From positions 1 through 64,000 of the forward strand of contig CASDWH010000005.1 in the NCBI GenBank assembly GCA_949284715.1: a DNA stretch of 64,000 nucleotides. Reading direction: 5' to 3'. The translations under genes and the position numbers were made by a program. The stretch is from an uncultured bacterium. GTDB taxonomy: Bacteria > Cyanobacteriota > Vampirovibrionia > Gastranaerophilales > Gastranaerophilaceae. Positions 53,689 to 64,000 of this stretch are shown here, piece by piece (the stretch's first letter is position 1; the number at the start of each line of letters is the position of its first letter). The notes beneath the pieces were generated by a model. The model was not told the origin of the DNA. It ran no database searches and saw only the letters and a list, made by a program, of their open reading frames with translations.

Positions 53689-54552
53689 TTATCTCATATT
53701 TTTCGGAGGAATAAGTTTTACCGTTCCATCTTTAAACCTCTCGGCGCTTGTCCCTGTCACACCAGCGCAATAAGTACTGATATTGAATTGTGAAGAAGGA
53801 TGGTTAAATATAGATTGCTCGTCATTAGGATTCCAGGTCGCGCATAGAGCTTCTCTGTATGTTCTTGGAAATACCGGTTCGTATTTTGGTTCATCCGAAC
53901 CTTCTTGTTTAAGCAATCGTCCTATTGTTCCATTGTCTGCGTATGCAGGCAGAACTTCAACGTTATCAACAATATTGATTTTTGCTTCATCTTTACTCAT
54001 ACTGTAGGAACCCTGTGTTTGGCTGCTGCCGAGAATTATCATCAACGGGCCGTATCCTGAAGGATCACCTTGCTCTTTATCTTCATAGGCCTGTTTAAGA
54101 TAACCGCAGTGGAATATAACTTTATAATAAAGGTTTCCTTCAGTATTTTCCTTCGTTTTAACCGTTGGAATAGTTACTTCTACAGCATCCCAAAAAGGGT
54201 CCCCTCCTATATTCTGAAAACTAAAATTAGTAGTATCCTCTGTTCCTATTCGGTAATCGGAGTTAATCATGCTGTTAAAATGTGAATCAAAAGGTGATGC
54301 CATATTAGCTTTACCTTTAATTTTTTGTACGGGCTGACCTGTTAACGGGTCTATTTCAGTTACGATTTCTTCATGTTTTTTTAAATACAGATAATTATCA
54401 AAAGCTGTTGTTAAAGCAGAATAAGTTCTGTAAAAATATAAATTGTAAGCATTACGCAAGCTTACCTGTCCTGCCCCCATACACAGGGCTATTAATATAC
54501 CTATAATCACCAGGACTATCAGTACCTCTGCAAACGTGAATGCTTTTTTCAT
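53689..54552 (-). CDS. Type IV pilin/pseudopilin-like protein
   Basis: The 287-residue protein begins MKKAFTFAEVLIVLVIIGILIAL, a type III (prepilin) signal with the conserved glutamate at +5 of the expected mature protein. Alanine replaces the usual glycine before the cleavage site. The rest is a globular region with several prolines and cysteines (HCGYL, STYCAG). Such proteins build type IV pili, competence pili or type II secretion pseudopili after cleavage by PilD, none of which is adjacent. The ATG at 54552 follows GGAGGG and overlaps the upstream DUF3326 gene by 4 nt, so translation is coupled. Confidence 0.82.
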   Translation of the reverse strand: MKKAFTFAEVLIVLVIIGILIALCMGAGQVSLRNAYNLYFYRTYSALTTAFDNYLYLKKHEEIVTEIDPLTGQPVQKIKGKANMASPFDSHFNSMINSDYRIGTEDTTNFSFQNIGGDPFWDAVEVTIPTVKTKENTEGNLYYKVIFHCGYLKQAYEDKEQGDPSGYGPLMIILGSSQTQGSYSMSKDEAKINIVDNVEVLPAYADNGTIGRLLKQEGSDEPKYEPVFPRTYREALCATWNPNDEQSIFNHPSSQFNISTYCAGVTGTSAERFKDGTVKLIPPKNMR

Positions 54553-55496
54553 TGTAAGCCCTCCAAAAATTCTTCGTATGTATATACTATACCACATTTT
54601 CCATTTATTCTATCATTTGTTACATTTAGAAGTGTATTATTTTCTAAGACTGAATATACCGGAATATTGTGTTTTTGCGCTTCAAATACAGGAATTGACC
54701 CGAGCGAGTTATGCGGCATAAGAAGAAAATCTAAATCTTTAATCCTAAAACCGTCTTTTGTATTTATCGCCGGAGCGTTTTGCAGTCCTAATAGTATGCA
54801 GGGCAGAAAAGTCGGTGTAATGTATTCAGCCGAACACCGCGGGTCAACAATATCTGTGCTAATAGTTATATCGTCAAAAGCGGGTGAATGCGCACAAGGA
54901 ACTCTGAGTTCGCGTGTTATATAATGGGATATAATTGCTTCAACGCCGCCAATCGGGTCAACTCCTACACCTTCTGCGTAGTCTGTTGAATTATCTTCTT
55001 CAAATCTGCAAACTACAGCTATTGCTTCAGCCCCGTTAGTAATAAGCTGTTTTGCGCATCTTATAAGCGTTTCCGGATTATCTATCCCGCCGGTTGAGTA
55101 GTTTCCTTTATTCTCAAAATAAATCCCGGCCTCTTCATCCGTTATTGCGTATTCTGTAATATCAACTCCATAAACCGTTTTCACTGCATTAATTGTATTT
55201 ATATGAACGTTTAGTACATTTTTCGGAATCCCTTTATCGAATATTACACCTATTCTATTGTTTTTCTTTGGTGCTAAGGTTAGATTCCCTTTAAAAAATT
55301 CATCAATAGCGTAGCCTTCGACATAGAGCATGTTAGGTGTTATACCGGAAAAACATCCTGCATTAACTACATTCGGATTAACAATAAGAGTTGCGTATTC
55401 AGCAATCTTGCTGGCATAAACTGAAGCATCGCCGGCAAATCCGCCGATAGAGGCTCCAATACCTGTAGGTACAATAAAAGCTCCTAGTTTTTTCAT
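54549..55496 (-). CDS. DUF3326 family protein
   Basis: This 315-residue cytoplasmic protein matches the DUF3326 family common in cyanobacteria. The signature IVPTGIGASIGGFAGDAS follows the start, then VNPNVVNAGCFSG, EAIAVVCRFEE, VGVDPIGGVEAIISH and CAHSPAFDD. No reaction is known for the family. The ATG at 55496 is chosen because the conserved motif begins a few residues later; the longer 5' extension to 55571 is unsupported. A -10 box TATAAT lies 7 nt upstream, so the mRNA may be leaderless. It overlaps the pseudopilin gene by 4 nt. Confidence 0.82.
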   Translation of the reverse strand: MKKLGAFIVPTGIGASIGGFAGDASVYASKIAEYATLIVNPNVVNAGCFSGITPNMLYVEGYAIDEFFKGNLTLAPKKNNRIGVIFDKGIPKNVLNVHINTINAVKTVYGVDITEYAITDEEAGIYFENKGNYSTGGIDNPETLIRCAKQLITNGAEAIAVVCRFEEDNSTDYAEGVGVDPIGGVEAIISHYITRELRVPCAHSPAFDDITISTDIVDPRCSAEYITPTFLPCILLGLQNAPAINTKDGFRIKDLDFLLMPHNSLGSIPVFEAQKHNIPVYSVLENNTLLNVTNDRINGKCGIVYTYEEFLEGLQ

Positions 55497-55503
55497 ATTA
55501 CTT

Positions 55504-55532
55504 ATTATAAACGCAAATACTCCAACTGTATA
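55504..55532 (-). promoter_or_regulatory. Promoter before the DUF3326 gene (leaderless arrangement)
   Basis: On the minus strand TATACA (55527-55532) and TATAAT (55504-55509) are separated by 17 nt. The ATG begins 7 nt after the -10 box. Confidence 0.5.
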
Positions 55533-55625
55533 CCCGTATATGGTAATGAATTTCATTATAAACGAACACATAATTTAGAAGTTAGTTTTCTCGGGAAAAG
55601 TGTATCTGAGAAAAAGGAGGTAAAA

Positions 55626-57581
55626 ATGACGATAAAAAAACTGACTGTGGCAGCTGCGATTGCCGTTGGAATAGCAACGTGTTCGTTAAATAATGCAATG
55701 GCAGCATGCCCGTGTGATCAACGTCCTGTGGTCACAGAATCATCGTGTTGTCCGGCGGAAGATATTCCGGTAGTAACGGGTCAGGCTTGCCCTTGCCAGA
55801 CAGAAGAACCAAGCTGCGGTTGTGATGTCCCAAGTTGTGAAGAACCTGCGGTTCCATCCTGTGCAATTTGCCCCAATGCATCATCTGTGCCAAGATGTTC
55901 AATGAACCAGGTATATGCATATCCAAACGCAATTTATGGTTCTAATAACTATATTGGAGAGTGTTCAAGCTCTGCGGCAACTTTTAGAGGCGAAGGCGGG
56001 TTTGTTGTTGGTACAAATGGATTAAGCAGTACTACAATGGGCGCAGCAGTCCTTCCGGAAGGTTCAATGACAGGTGCTGCAACGGATATTCCGTGTTTAA
56101 ATGACTCTCCTGTAGCTCATAATGGTGTACCTATTTTGCGTGATGAAAGGAAAATGGATGGTAACGGCTGTCCTATTCAAATTAGTACAGCAAATTCAAT
56201 ACAAGCGATAAAAAAGACAATGGTTCCTTTAGATTTATCCCAGTTTAACAATGTTACCGGTGCGGCAGCAGATATGCCGGGCATGAATATGTTTCCGGAT
56301 GTTCCAAATAATTACTGGGCATCGTGTCCTATTGATAAGTTAGCAATGAACGATGTTGTTGTCGGGTATCCGGATAGAATGTTTAAACCATCTAAAAATA
56401 TCAGCCGTGCTGAATTTGCTACAATGATTGTCAAGGGCTTTAATAAAAATGACTGCGGGTGTGGAACAGAAGCGTTATTTAGTGATGTTCCTGTTTCCCA
56501 CTGGGCAAATTCGGTTATTGCTAAAGCTGTTCATGAAAACCTGCTCAAAGGTTATCCTGACGGCTTATTTAAGCCAAATAATAATGTAACCAGAGCAGAA
56601 GCACTATGTGCTTTATCAAAGGGTATAAATATTGAAATGGATGCGGCAAAAGCGCAGCAGGTGTTATCATGTTATTCAGATTGCGCATCAGTTCCTGAAT
56701 GGGCGCGTATACCGATAGCAAAGGCACTGGAAAGCGGTGCGCTTAAATCATCACCCAACTCTAAAATGATTAGACCGTATGCCGAAGCTACACGTGCTGA
56801 AATTGCTTCTATGTTACAAAACATTCGTGTTGCAATGGGTTATGATACCAATCCAACGACAGCAAACGATACTTGCCCGATTTGCCCGACGGATAAAAAG
56901 GCTTATGTAGAAAATGAACAAATTGTTAAAATTCCAACATTAGAACTAAAATTCTTAGATGAAATTAATGCAAAATCATCTCATGTCGGACAAATATTTG
57001 CCGCAAAAACTCTTGAAGATGTAACAATTGACGGCCAATGCTTCCCGTGCGGTTCTAAAGTAACAGGTAAAGTTGTAGAAGTAGTAAGACCATCCGGTTG
57101 TCAAAAGGGTGCATTAAAACTAGCATTTACTGATATAAGCAATAACGGCTGTAAAGCGAAATTACCGCGTCAAATACTAACGGCGCAAGTAGATTGTTCA
57201 AAACAGCCTAATATAATAGCCAGACTTGTAACAGCCCCATTCACCTGGGCAGGGTCTATGGTTGGTATAGTCGGCAGAACAACCGGCGGTATGCTCTCAA
57301 ACCTCGGTAACGCAGTTGAAAATGTATCAAATGGTACAGGAATTGCGCTAGGTGATATATTCCAGGGGCAGTTTGGAGCATCAGCAAGAAGTTTAGGCGG
57401 AGCATTGTATCAAACTGTTAAAGCGCCTATTGACGTTACAAGGACAGCTCTTTCAGGTACATTTGGCTTATTGCAGTCAACCGGCGACGAAGTAGCATAC
57501 CTTGTAGATGCAAAAGGTTATAAAATATCTTCTATTAATCCGAGAGAACACGTAACAATTGCTTTCGGGTGCAGCGAATAG
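55626..57581 (+). CDS. Cysteine-rich SLH-domain cell-envelope protein
   Basis: This 651-residue secreted protein has a signal peptide (LTVAAAIAVGIATCSLNNAMA), then a segment of about 80 residues with ~20 cysteines (CPCDQRP, SCCPAED, CGCDVPSC). Three SLH domains follow: ~222-270 (DVPNNYWASCPIDKLAM...GYPDRMFKPSKNISRAEFATM), ~283-330 (DVPVSHWANSVIAKAV...GYPDGLFKP) and ~350-400. SLH domains bind the peptidoglycan-linked polymer and tether the envelope. The C-terminal ~200 residues contain a beta-rich domain and two hydrophobic stretches (VTAPFTWAGSMVGIVG). It is preceded by AAAGGAGGT and followed by a terminator. Confidence 0.88.
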   Translation: MTIKKLTVAAAIAVGIATCSLNNAMAACPCDQRPVVTESSCCPAEDIPVVTGQACPCQTEEPSCGCDVPSCEEPAVPSCAICPNASSVPRCSMNQVYAYPNAIYGSNNYIGECSSSAATFRGEGGFVVGTNGLSSTTMGAAVLPEGSMTGAATDIPCLNDSPVAHNGVPILRDERKMDGNGCPIQISTANSIQAIKKTMVPLDLSQFNNVTGAAADMPGMNMFPDVPNNYWASCPIDKLAMNDVVVGYPDRMFKPSKNISRAEFATMIVKGFNKNDCGCGTEALFSDVPVSHWANSVIAKAVHENLLKGYPDGLFKPNNNVTRAEALCALSKGINIEMDAAKAQQVLSCYSDCASVPEWARIPIAKALESGALKSSPNSKMIRPYAEATRAEIASMLQNIRVAMGYDTNPTTANDTCPICPTDKKAYVENEQIVKIPTLELKFLDEINAKSSHVGQIFAAKTLEDVTIDGQCFPCGSKVTGKVVEVVRPSGCQKGALKLAFTDISNNGCKAKLPRQILTAQVDCSKQPNIIARLVTAPFTWAGSMVGIVGRTTGGMLSNLGNAVENVSNGTGIALGDIFQGQFGASARSLGGALYQTVKAPIDVTRTALSGTFGLLQSTGDEVAYLVDAKGYKISSINPREHVTIAFGCSE

Positions 57582-57603
57582 TGAGTAAGTCGTTCGCTTC
57601 CGG

Positions 57604-57640
57604 GGTTAGCCTGCATTCAGGCTAACCTCTTTTTATTTTT
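57604..57640 (+). terminator. Terminator after the SLH gene
   Basis: GGTTAGCCTG and CAGGCTAACC form a perfect 10-bp stem with a 4-nt loop, followed by CTCTTTTTATTTTT. Confidence 0.93.
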
Positions 57641-57884
57641 ATAAAATTTATTTACAAAAATTCACAAAAGGGCTGTTTTTAACAAAAATTTACAAAAATT
57701 ATGTAAAATTTTGTAAACAATGATTGTAGTATATACATTTAATCTTGACGGGAAATTTTTAAGTAGTACGATTAGAGAACATGCGTATGTATGGGGATTT
57801 AGTCCGAAAATAATGAAAATAATATAGCAAATATACATTTTTTATATAGTTTATGTACACCATTAGAATAGATGAGGTGATTTA
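57641..57884 (+). other. AT-rich regulatory region upstream of rpoB
   Basis: No gene is visible. The left half carries repeated ACAAAAATT(C/T)ACAAAA units (57654-57670 and 57682-57700) and a palindromic GTAAAATTTTGTAAAC (57703-57718). The promoter and a leader of about 105 nt follow. No recognisable ribosomal-protein leader or riboswitch is seen. Confidence 0.4.
57745..57772 (+). promoter_or_regulatory. Candidate promoter of rpoB-rpoC1-rpoC2
   Basis: TTGACG (57745-57750) and TACGAT (57767-57772) are separated by 16 nt, about 112 nt before the rpoB ATG. A second possible -10 (TAGAAT near 57867) is less convincing. Confidence 0.45.
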
Positions 57885-60800
57885 ATGTCGACAACGAAAT
57901 ATGCAAAAAGAGTAACTCCGATGGGCATACCAAATACTAGGTTGGATGATTTACCGGATTTAATTGACGTGCAGAAGAAATCGTTTGAATGGTTTCTAAA
58001 AGAGGGTTTAAAGGAAGAGCTTCTTGCTTTTAGTCCTGTAAAGGATTATACCGGCAGATTGGAGCTTCACTTTTTGCCTAATTATACTTTCGATAATGCA
58101 AAGTATACTGTTGAAGAAGCACGTATTCACGATGCTACTTATGCAAAACAGCTTCGTGTTATGGTTAGGCTTGTTAACCGTGACAGCGGTGAAATTAAAG
58201 AACAAGAAGTTTATATTGGTGATATTCCCACAATGACCGATAAAGGCACCTTTATTGTTAACGGTGCTGAGCGTGTTATTGTTTCACAGATTGTTCGTTC
58301 TCCAGGGGTGTATTTTAAAAGAGAAATTTCTCCTACCGGAAAACGTTTATACAATGCTACCATGATTCCTAACAGAGGTGCATGGCTTAAAATTGAAACT
58401 GATTCTAATGATTTAATATATGTAAAAATAGATAAAAACAGAAAAATCCTTGCTACTACTCTTCTTAAAGCAATGGGTATTACTGTTTCTGAAATGGAAG
58501 CATTGTTTACCCACTTTGAATTTTTGAAAAAAACTCTGGACAAGGATACAACCGAAACTACTGACGAAGCATTGATTGAAGTTTACAAAAAACTTCGTCC
58601 CGGTGATCCTGCTTCTGCTGCCGGCGGGCGCCAAATATTAGAAGCAAGATTCTTTGATGAAAAGAAATATGATATCGGCAGAGTCGGCCGTTATAAATTA
58701 AACAAAAAACTGAATTTAAATATTTCTAAAAACCAGCGTACTCTTACTGTTCAGGATATTGTTGCATCAATTGAGTATCTGATTAATCTAACTTACGATG
58801 AAGGTACTCTTGACGATATAGACCACTTGGGCAACAGAAGAATACGTTCAGTTGGTGAATTGTTACAAAACCAGTTCAGAGTTGGTCTATCAAGAATTGA
58901 AAGAATCGTTAAAGAAAGAATGACATTGCAGGATTCTGAAACATTGACTCCGTTAAACCTTTTGAATACAAAACCTCTGGTTGCGTCTTTAAAAGAATTT
59001 TTCGGTTCATCTCAATTATCACAGTTTATGGATCAAACCAATCCGCTTGCTGAATTAACACATAAAAGACGTGTATCAGCATTAGGGCCTGGCGGTTTAC
59101 AGCGTGAGCGCGCCGGTTTTGCCGTTCGTGATATCCACCCTTCTCACTATGGACGTATTTGTCCCGTTGAAACCCCTGAAGGCCCGAACGCCGGTTTGAT
59201 TGGTTCATTAGCAACTCACGCTCGTGTCAATGATTATGGCTTTGTAGAATCTCCGTTCTTTGTTGTTAAAGATGGCAAGGTTACTGATGAAGTTGTATAT
59301 ATGACCGCAGACGAGGATGAAAACTACAGATGCGCTCCTGCTGATGTACAGTTAAATCCAGACGGTTCTTTCAAAATGGAACAGGTTCCTGTTCGTTATC
59401 GTTCTGAATTTACAATGTCTGAATCGAGCAAGGTTGACTTTGTCGGTGTATGTCCTATTCAGATTATATCTGTAGCGACTTCTATGATACCGTTTATCGA
59501 ACACGATGACGCAAACCGTGCTTTGATGGGTTCTAACATGCAGCGTCAGGCTGTACCGCTCTTTATTACTGAAAGACCGGTCGTTGGTACAGGCTTAGAA
59601 GCCAGAGCAGCAAAAGATTCTGGTATGGTTGTTGTTGCTAAAGCCGATGGCGTTGTTGAAAGAGTTGTTGGTGAAGAAATAATTATCAGAGATATCAATG
59701 GTAAACAACATATTCATACATTAATGAAATATGTCCGCTCCAACCAGGATACCTGTATTAACCAAAGACCTATTGTTCATGAAGGTGATAAAGTCAACGC
59801 CGGTGATGTAATCGCCGATGGTGCAGCAACAAGCTGCGGAGAACTTTCACTTGGTAAGAATGTACTTGTTGCATACATGCCCTGGGAAGGATATAACTTT
59901 GAAGATGCTATTTTGCTTTCAGAAAGATGTGTTCACGATGATGTATTTACATCAATCCACATTGAAAAATTAGAAATAGATGCAAGACAGACAAAACTAG
60001 GCCCTGAAGAAATTACACGTGAAATACCTAATGTTTCAGAAGATGCGCTTAGACATCTTGATGAACGCGGTATTGTTCGTATCGGGGCAAGAGTTTATGC
60101 TGATGATATCCTTGTAGGTAAGGTAACACCTAAGGGGGAATCAGAACATCCGCCTGAAGAAAAATTATTAAGAGCAATATTTGCCGAAAAAGCAAGAGAT
60201 GTAAAAGATAATTCATTAAGAGTTCCTCACGGCGAAGGCGGCAGAGTTCTTGATGTTAAAGTCTTTGATAGAGAAAAAGGCGATGAATTACCTCCGGGTG
60301 CAAATACCGTTATCAGAGTATACATTGCTCAAAAACGTAAGGTATCAGTTGGTGATAAACTTTCAGGGCGTCACGGAAACAAAGGTATTGTTTCAAGAAT
60401 ATTACCGAAAGAAGATATGCCTTTCTTGCCTGATGGTACACCTGTAGATATTGTTCTTAACCCGCTGGGTGTTCCTTCCCGTATGAATGTTGGTCAAACT
60501 TATGAATGTTTGCTAGGTTTGGCATCATACCTTACAAAGGAACATTATGAAGCGCCTTCTTTTGATGAAAGATATGGTGAAAACCAATCAGAAATAGCAA
60601 CAAGAGCGGAACTTCTCAGAGGTATAAAAGAATCCGGCTGTGATTGGGTTAGAGAAGACGGAAAAGTTTATCTTATTGACGGAAGAACAGGTGAAAAATT
60701 TGATGAACCCATCGCTGTCGGTTTATCATATATTCTTAAACTTGTTCACCTTGTTGATGATAAAATTCACGCAAGAAGTACAGGCCCTTACTCTCTGGTT

Positions 60801-61199
60801 ACTCAACAGCCGCTTGGCGGTAAGGCTCAGTTTGGCGGTCAAAGATTCGGAGAAATGGAAGTTTGGGCGCTTGAAGCTTATGGCGCTGCTTATACGCTTC
60901 AAGAAATGCTTACAATTAAATCCGATGATGTAAATGGTCGTAACCGCGCTTACGAATCAATTGTTAAAGGGGACAATATCCCGAGACCGGGTATCCCTGA
61001 ATCCTTTAAGGTACTTGTAAGAGAGTTACAAAGTATCGGTTTGGATATTACTGTTGCTAAGAAAAACGGGACAGAAGTTGATTTGATGAGTGATATGGAT
61101 GATATCAGAAAAGCTGCTCCGAAAAGAACTCTTTCGGATATAGATTCTGAGTTGTTAAATATCAATTTCTTTGAAACATCAACTACACTCGGTGATTAA
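57885..61199 (+). CDS. rpoB: DNA-directed RNA polymerase subunit beta
   Basis: This 1104-residue beta subunit is complete. Signatures include the lobe motif [14 protein letters not shown], the rifampicin-pocket region [20 protein letters not shown] followed by [12 protein letters not shown] with wild-type residues at the usual resistance positions, [39 protein letters not shown] and the C-terminal [24 protein letters not shown]. The length matches cyanobacterial beta (about 1100), shorter than the 1342 of E. coli because the large lineage-specific insertions are missing. GAGGTG precedes the ATG. rpoC1 follows after 16 nt. Confidence 0.99.
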   Translation: MSTTKYAKRVTPMGIPNTRLDDLPDLIDVQKKSFEWFLKEGLKEELLAFSPVKDYTGRLELHFLPNYTFDNAKYTVEEARIHDATYAKQLRVMVRLVNRDSGEIKEQEVYIGDIPTMTDKGTFIVNGAERVIVSQIVRSPGVYFKREISPTGKRLYNATMIPNRGAWLKIETDSNDLIYVKIDKNRKILATTLLKAMGITVSEMEALFTHFEFLKKTLDKDTTETTDEALIEVYKKLRPGDPASAAGGRQILEARFFDEKKYDIGRVGRYKLNKKLNLNISKNQRTLTVQDIVASIEYLINLTYDEGTLDDIDHLGNRRIRSVGELLQNQFRVGLSRIERIVKERMTLQDSETLTPLNLLNTKPLVASLKEFFGSSQLSQFMDQTNPLAELTHKRRVSALGPGGLQRERAGFAVRDIHPSHYGRICPVETPEGPNAGLIGSLATHARVNDYGFVESPFFVVKDGKVTDEVVYMTADEDENYRCAPADVQLNPDGSFKMEQVPVRYRSEFTMSESSKVDFVGVCPIQIISVATSMIPFIEHDDANRALMGSNMQRQAVPLFITERPVVGTGLEARAAKDSGMVVVAKADGVVERVVGEEIIIRDINGKQHIHTLMKYVRSNQDTCINQRPIVHEGDKVNAGDVIADGAATSCGELSLGKNVLVAYMPWEGYNFEDAILLSERCVHDDVFTSIHIEKLEIDARQTKLGPEEITREIPNVSEDALRHLDERGIVRIGARVYADDILVGKVTPKGESEHPPEEKLLRAIFAEKARDVKDNSLRVPHGEGGRVLDVKVFDREKGDELPPGANTVIRVYIAQKRKVSVGDKLSGRHGNKGIVSRILPKEDMPFLPDGTPVDIVLNPLGVPSRMNVGQTYECLLGLASYLTKEHYEAPSFDERYGENQSEIATRAELLRGIKESGCDWVREDGKVYLIDGRTGEKFDEPIAVGLSYILKLVHLVDDKIHARSTGPYSLVTQQPLGGKAQFGGQRFGEMEVWALEAYGAAYTLQEMLTIKSDDVNGRNRAYESIVKGDNIPRPGIPESFKVLVRELQSIGLDITVAKKNGTEVDLMSDMDDIRKAAPKRTLSDIDSELLNINFFETSTTLGD

Positions 61200-61215
61200 T
61201 AAAGGAGAATGAAAA

Positions 61216-62925
61216 TTGTCTACAAGTATTGATTATTTTGATTATATACGTATAAGTATCGCTTCACCTGAAAGAATTTTGAAGTGGTCATACGGCGAGG
61301 TTACTAAACCTGAAACTATAAACTATAGAACACTAAAACCTGAACGCGACGGTTTATTCTGCGAAAGAATTTTCGGGCCGACAAAGGACTGGGAGTGCTA
61401 TTGCGGTAAGTATAAACGCGTAAGGCATAAAGGTATTATATGTGAACGCTGCGGCGTTGAAGTAACTGATTCAAAAGTCAGACGCCACAGAATGGGGCAT
61501 ATTAAACTGGCTGCTCCGGTTTCGCATATCTGGTTTTTAAAAGGCATTCCTTCTTATCTTGGATTGCTTCTTGAAATGTCATTAAAGGATTTAGAACAGG
61601 TTATTTACTTTAATAATTACGTTGTTATTGATCCTGGTGATTCTAATTTCAAAAAGCTCCAGCTTCTTTCAGAAGAAGAATATGAAGATTATTTGATGGA
61701 AAATGAGGAAACCACTTTAAAAGTAGGTATTGGGGCAGAAGCTATTAAAGAACTTCTTTCTGAAATCAATGTTCATGAACTTGCTGAATCTATAAGAACT
61801 GAGCTTGCTGGTCATGTAACATCAGTACAAAAGAAAGGCAAATTGATTAAGAGATTAAGGCTCCTTGATTCTTTAATTTCATCTGAAACAGAGCCGACCT
61901 GGATGATTATGGATGTGCTTCCTGTTACTCCGCCTGATTTAAGACCTATGGTACAATTAGACGGCGGCAGATTTGCTACATCTGATTTAAATGATTTATA
62001 TAGACGTGTTATAAACAGAAACAACCGTTTACAAAGATTATTGGAAATGGGCGCTCCTGAAATTATTGTTAGAAACGAAAAACGTATGTTACAGGAAGCG
62101 GTTGATGCTCTTATTGATAACGGCAGACGCGGCAGAACAGTTGTAGGGCCTAATAACAGAGCATTAAAATCTCTTTCTAATATCATTGAAGGTAAACAGG
62201 GCCGTTTCCGTCAAAATCTGTTAGGTAAACGTGTTGACTACTCAGGCCGTTCTGTTATTGTTGTCGGCCCGTCATTAAAATTAAATCAATGCGGTTTACC
62301 GAAAGAAATGGCTATTGAATTGTTTAAACCGTTTGTTGTTAATAAATTAATTGAACGCGGTCATGTTCAGAATATTAAATCAGCAAAGAAAATGATTGAA
62401 CGTTCTGAAGCAAAAGTTTGGGATATTCTTGAAGAGATAATAGAAGGCCATCCAGTTATGTTAAACCGTGCGCCGACCCTTCACAGGTTAGGTATTCAGG
62501 CGTTTGAACCAAAACTAGTTGAAGGCCGTGCTATTCAGCTTCACCCGCTTGTATGTACAGCATTCAATGCTGACTTCGACGGTGACCAGATGGCTGTTCA
62601 CGTACCTCTTTCAATTGAAGCTCAAACTGAAGCAAGAATGCTAATGCTTGCAACAAACAATATTCTTGCTCCGGCTAACGGCAGACCTATTATTACACCT
62701 TCGCAGGATATGGTATTAGGTATGTACTATTTAACTATCTTAAAAGATCCATCAATGCCGGTTAAGGGTTATTTCTATAACTTCCAGGATGCAATCTCTG
62801 CACTTGAAGTTGGAGTTATTAAACTTCACGACAAGATTGTAGTAAGGGATGAACACGGAAAACGAATAGAAACAACAGTTGGAAGAATTATATTTAACGA
62901 AGAAGTTAGAAAAGCACTTGCTTAA
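61216..62925 (+). CDS. rpoC1: RNA polymerase subunit gamma (RpoC1, N-terminal part of beta-prime)
   Basis: This 569-residue protein is the N-terminal part of beta-prime. It contains the zinc finger [21 protein letters not shown], the [18 protein letters not shown] lid/rudder region and the catalytic [12 protein letters not shown] loop. The chain ends at EEVRKALA, where cyanobacterial RpoC1 also ends, and the rest of beta-prime starts in the next gene after 28 nt. Translation begins at TTG eight nucleotides after AAAGGAG; the ATG just before it is out of frame. The 569 residues are shorter than the roughly 620 typical of cyanobacteria. Confidence 0.97.
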   Translation: MSTSIDYFDYIRISIASPERILKWSYGEVTKPETINYRTLKPERDGLFCERIFGPTKDWECYCGKYKRVRHKGIICERCGVEVTDSKVRRHRMGHIKLAAPVSHIWFLKGIPSYLGLLLEMSLKDLEQVIYFNNYVVIDPGDSNFKKLQLLSEEEYEDYLMENEETTLKVGIGAEAIKELLSEINVHELAESIRTELAGHVTSVQKKGKLIKRLRLLDSLISSETEPTWMIMDVLPVTPPDLRPMVQLDGGRFATSDLNDLYRRVINRNNRLQRLLEMGAPEIIVRNEKRMLQEAVDALIDNGRRGRTVVGPNNRALKSLSNIIEGKQGRFRQNLLGKRVDYSGRSVIVVGPSLKLNQCGLPKEMAIELFKPFVVNKLIERGHVQNIKSAKKMIERSEAKVWDILEEIIEGHPVMLNRAPTLHRLGIQAFEPKLVEGRAIQLHPLVCTAFNADFDGDQMAVHVPLSIEAQTEARMLMLATNNILAPANGRPIITPSQDMVLGMYYLTILKDPSMPVKGYFYNFQDAISALEVGVIKLHDKIVVRDEHGKRIETTVGRIIFNEEVRKALA

Positions 62926-62941
62926 TTAAAAAGGAAATTGA

Positions 62942-64000
<1,059 letters not shown>

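Overview
The window is a 64 kb stretch of a low-GC, gene-dense bacterial chromosome. The best match is a non-photosynthetic cyanobacterial relative of the Gastranaerophilales (Melainabacteria/Vampirovibrionia) type. The main reason is that the RNA polymerase beta-prime subunit is encoded by two genes, rpoC1 (61216-62925) and rpoC2 (from 62954, running off the right edge), split at the position used by Cyanobacteria and their sister lineages. A DUF3326 protein, a minCDE cluster, an SLH-domain envelope protein, an MlaD/MCE protein and an OmpH/Skp chaperone fit a diderm cyanobacterial relative. No photosynthesis gene is visible. The lineage is inferred from gene content, not from a search.

Layout. 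1-459: apparent leader of a leftward rRNA transcript, then leuS. 3.1-9.4 kb: a giant 1932-aa protein with a glycine/alanine-rich hydrophobic region and a C-terminal RelA/SpoT-like nucleotidyltransferase domain, followed by a 137-aa gene with its own promoter. 9.4-14.1 kb: gyrB, adk, map and a convergent GT2 glycosyltransferase. 14.1-19.1 kb: a signalling operon (GAF/HD-GYP, TPR, two LuxR-type response regulators, pentapeptide protein). 19.1-25.1 kb: glutaredoxin, yebC, ssb, a DUF1537 kinase/PdxA2 pair and minCDE. 25.1-30.1 kb: a FliD-like flagellar cap protein, then three unknown genes behind a probable cobalamin riboswitch. 30.2-34 kb: dnaK, a small gene behind a textbook sigma-28 promoter, and a C-terminal processing protease. 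34-40.1 kb: two large, convergent, coiled-coil-rich proteins. 40.3-47.6 kb: rdgB, uppS, a GH57/DUF3536 enzyme, OmpH and a membrane-anchored GH77-like protein. 47.7-52.2 kb: a sigma-70 factor, ftsL-rsmH, a methionine gamma-lyase-family enzyme and a coiled-coil protein. 52.3-57.6 kb: MCE protein, upp, a pseudopilin-like protein, DUF3326 and an SLH protein. 57.9-64 kb: rpoB-rpoC1-rpoC2.

Themes. Most housekeeping genes are ordinary. The unusual content is (i) the giant RelA/SpoT-domain protein, which looks like a polymorphic-toxin or effector architecture, with an adjacent small gene that is a candidate immunity or accessory protein; (ii) a compact class-II-like cobalamin riboswitch controlling three genes of unknown function; (iii) sigma-28 promoters and a FliD homologue, implying a flagellar regulon; (iv) four genes whose -10 box lies only 6-8 nt before the ATG, implying leaderless mRNAs; (v) a 17-bp element shared by the promoters of two unrelated coiled-coil genes; and (vi) a GH77 protein with a C-terminal membrane anchor. 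All functional calls come from motif recognition by eye; no database search was run.
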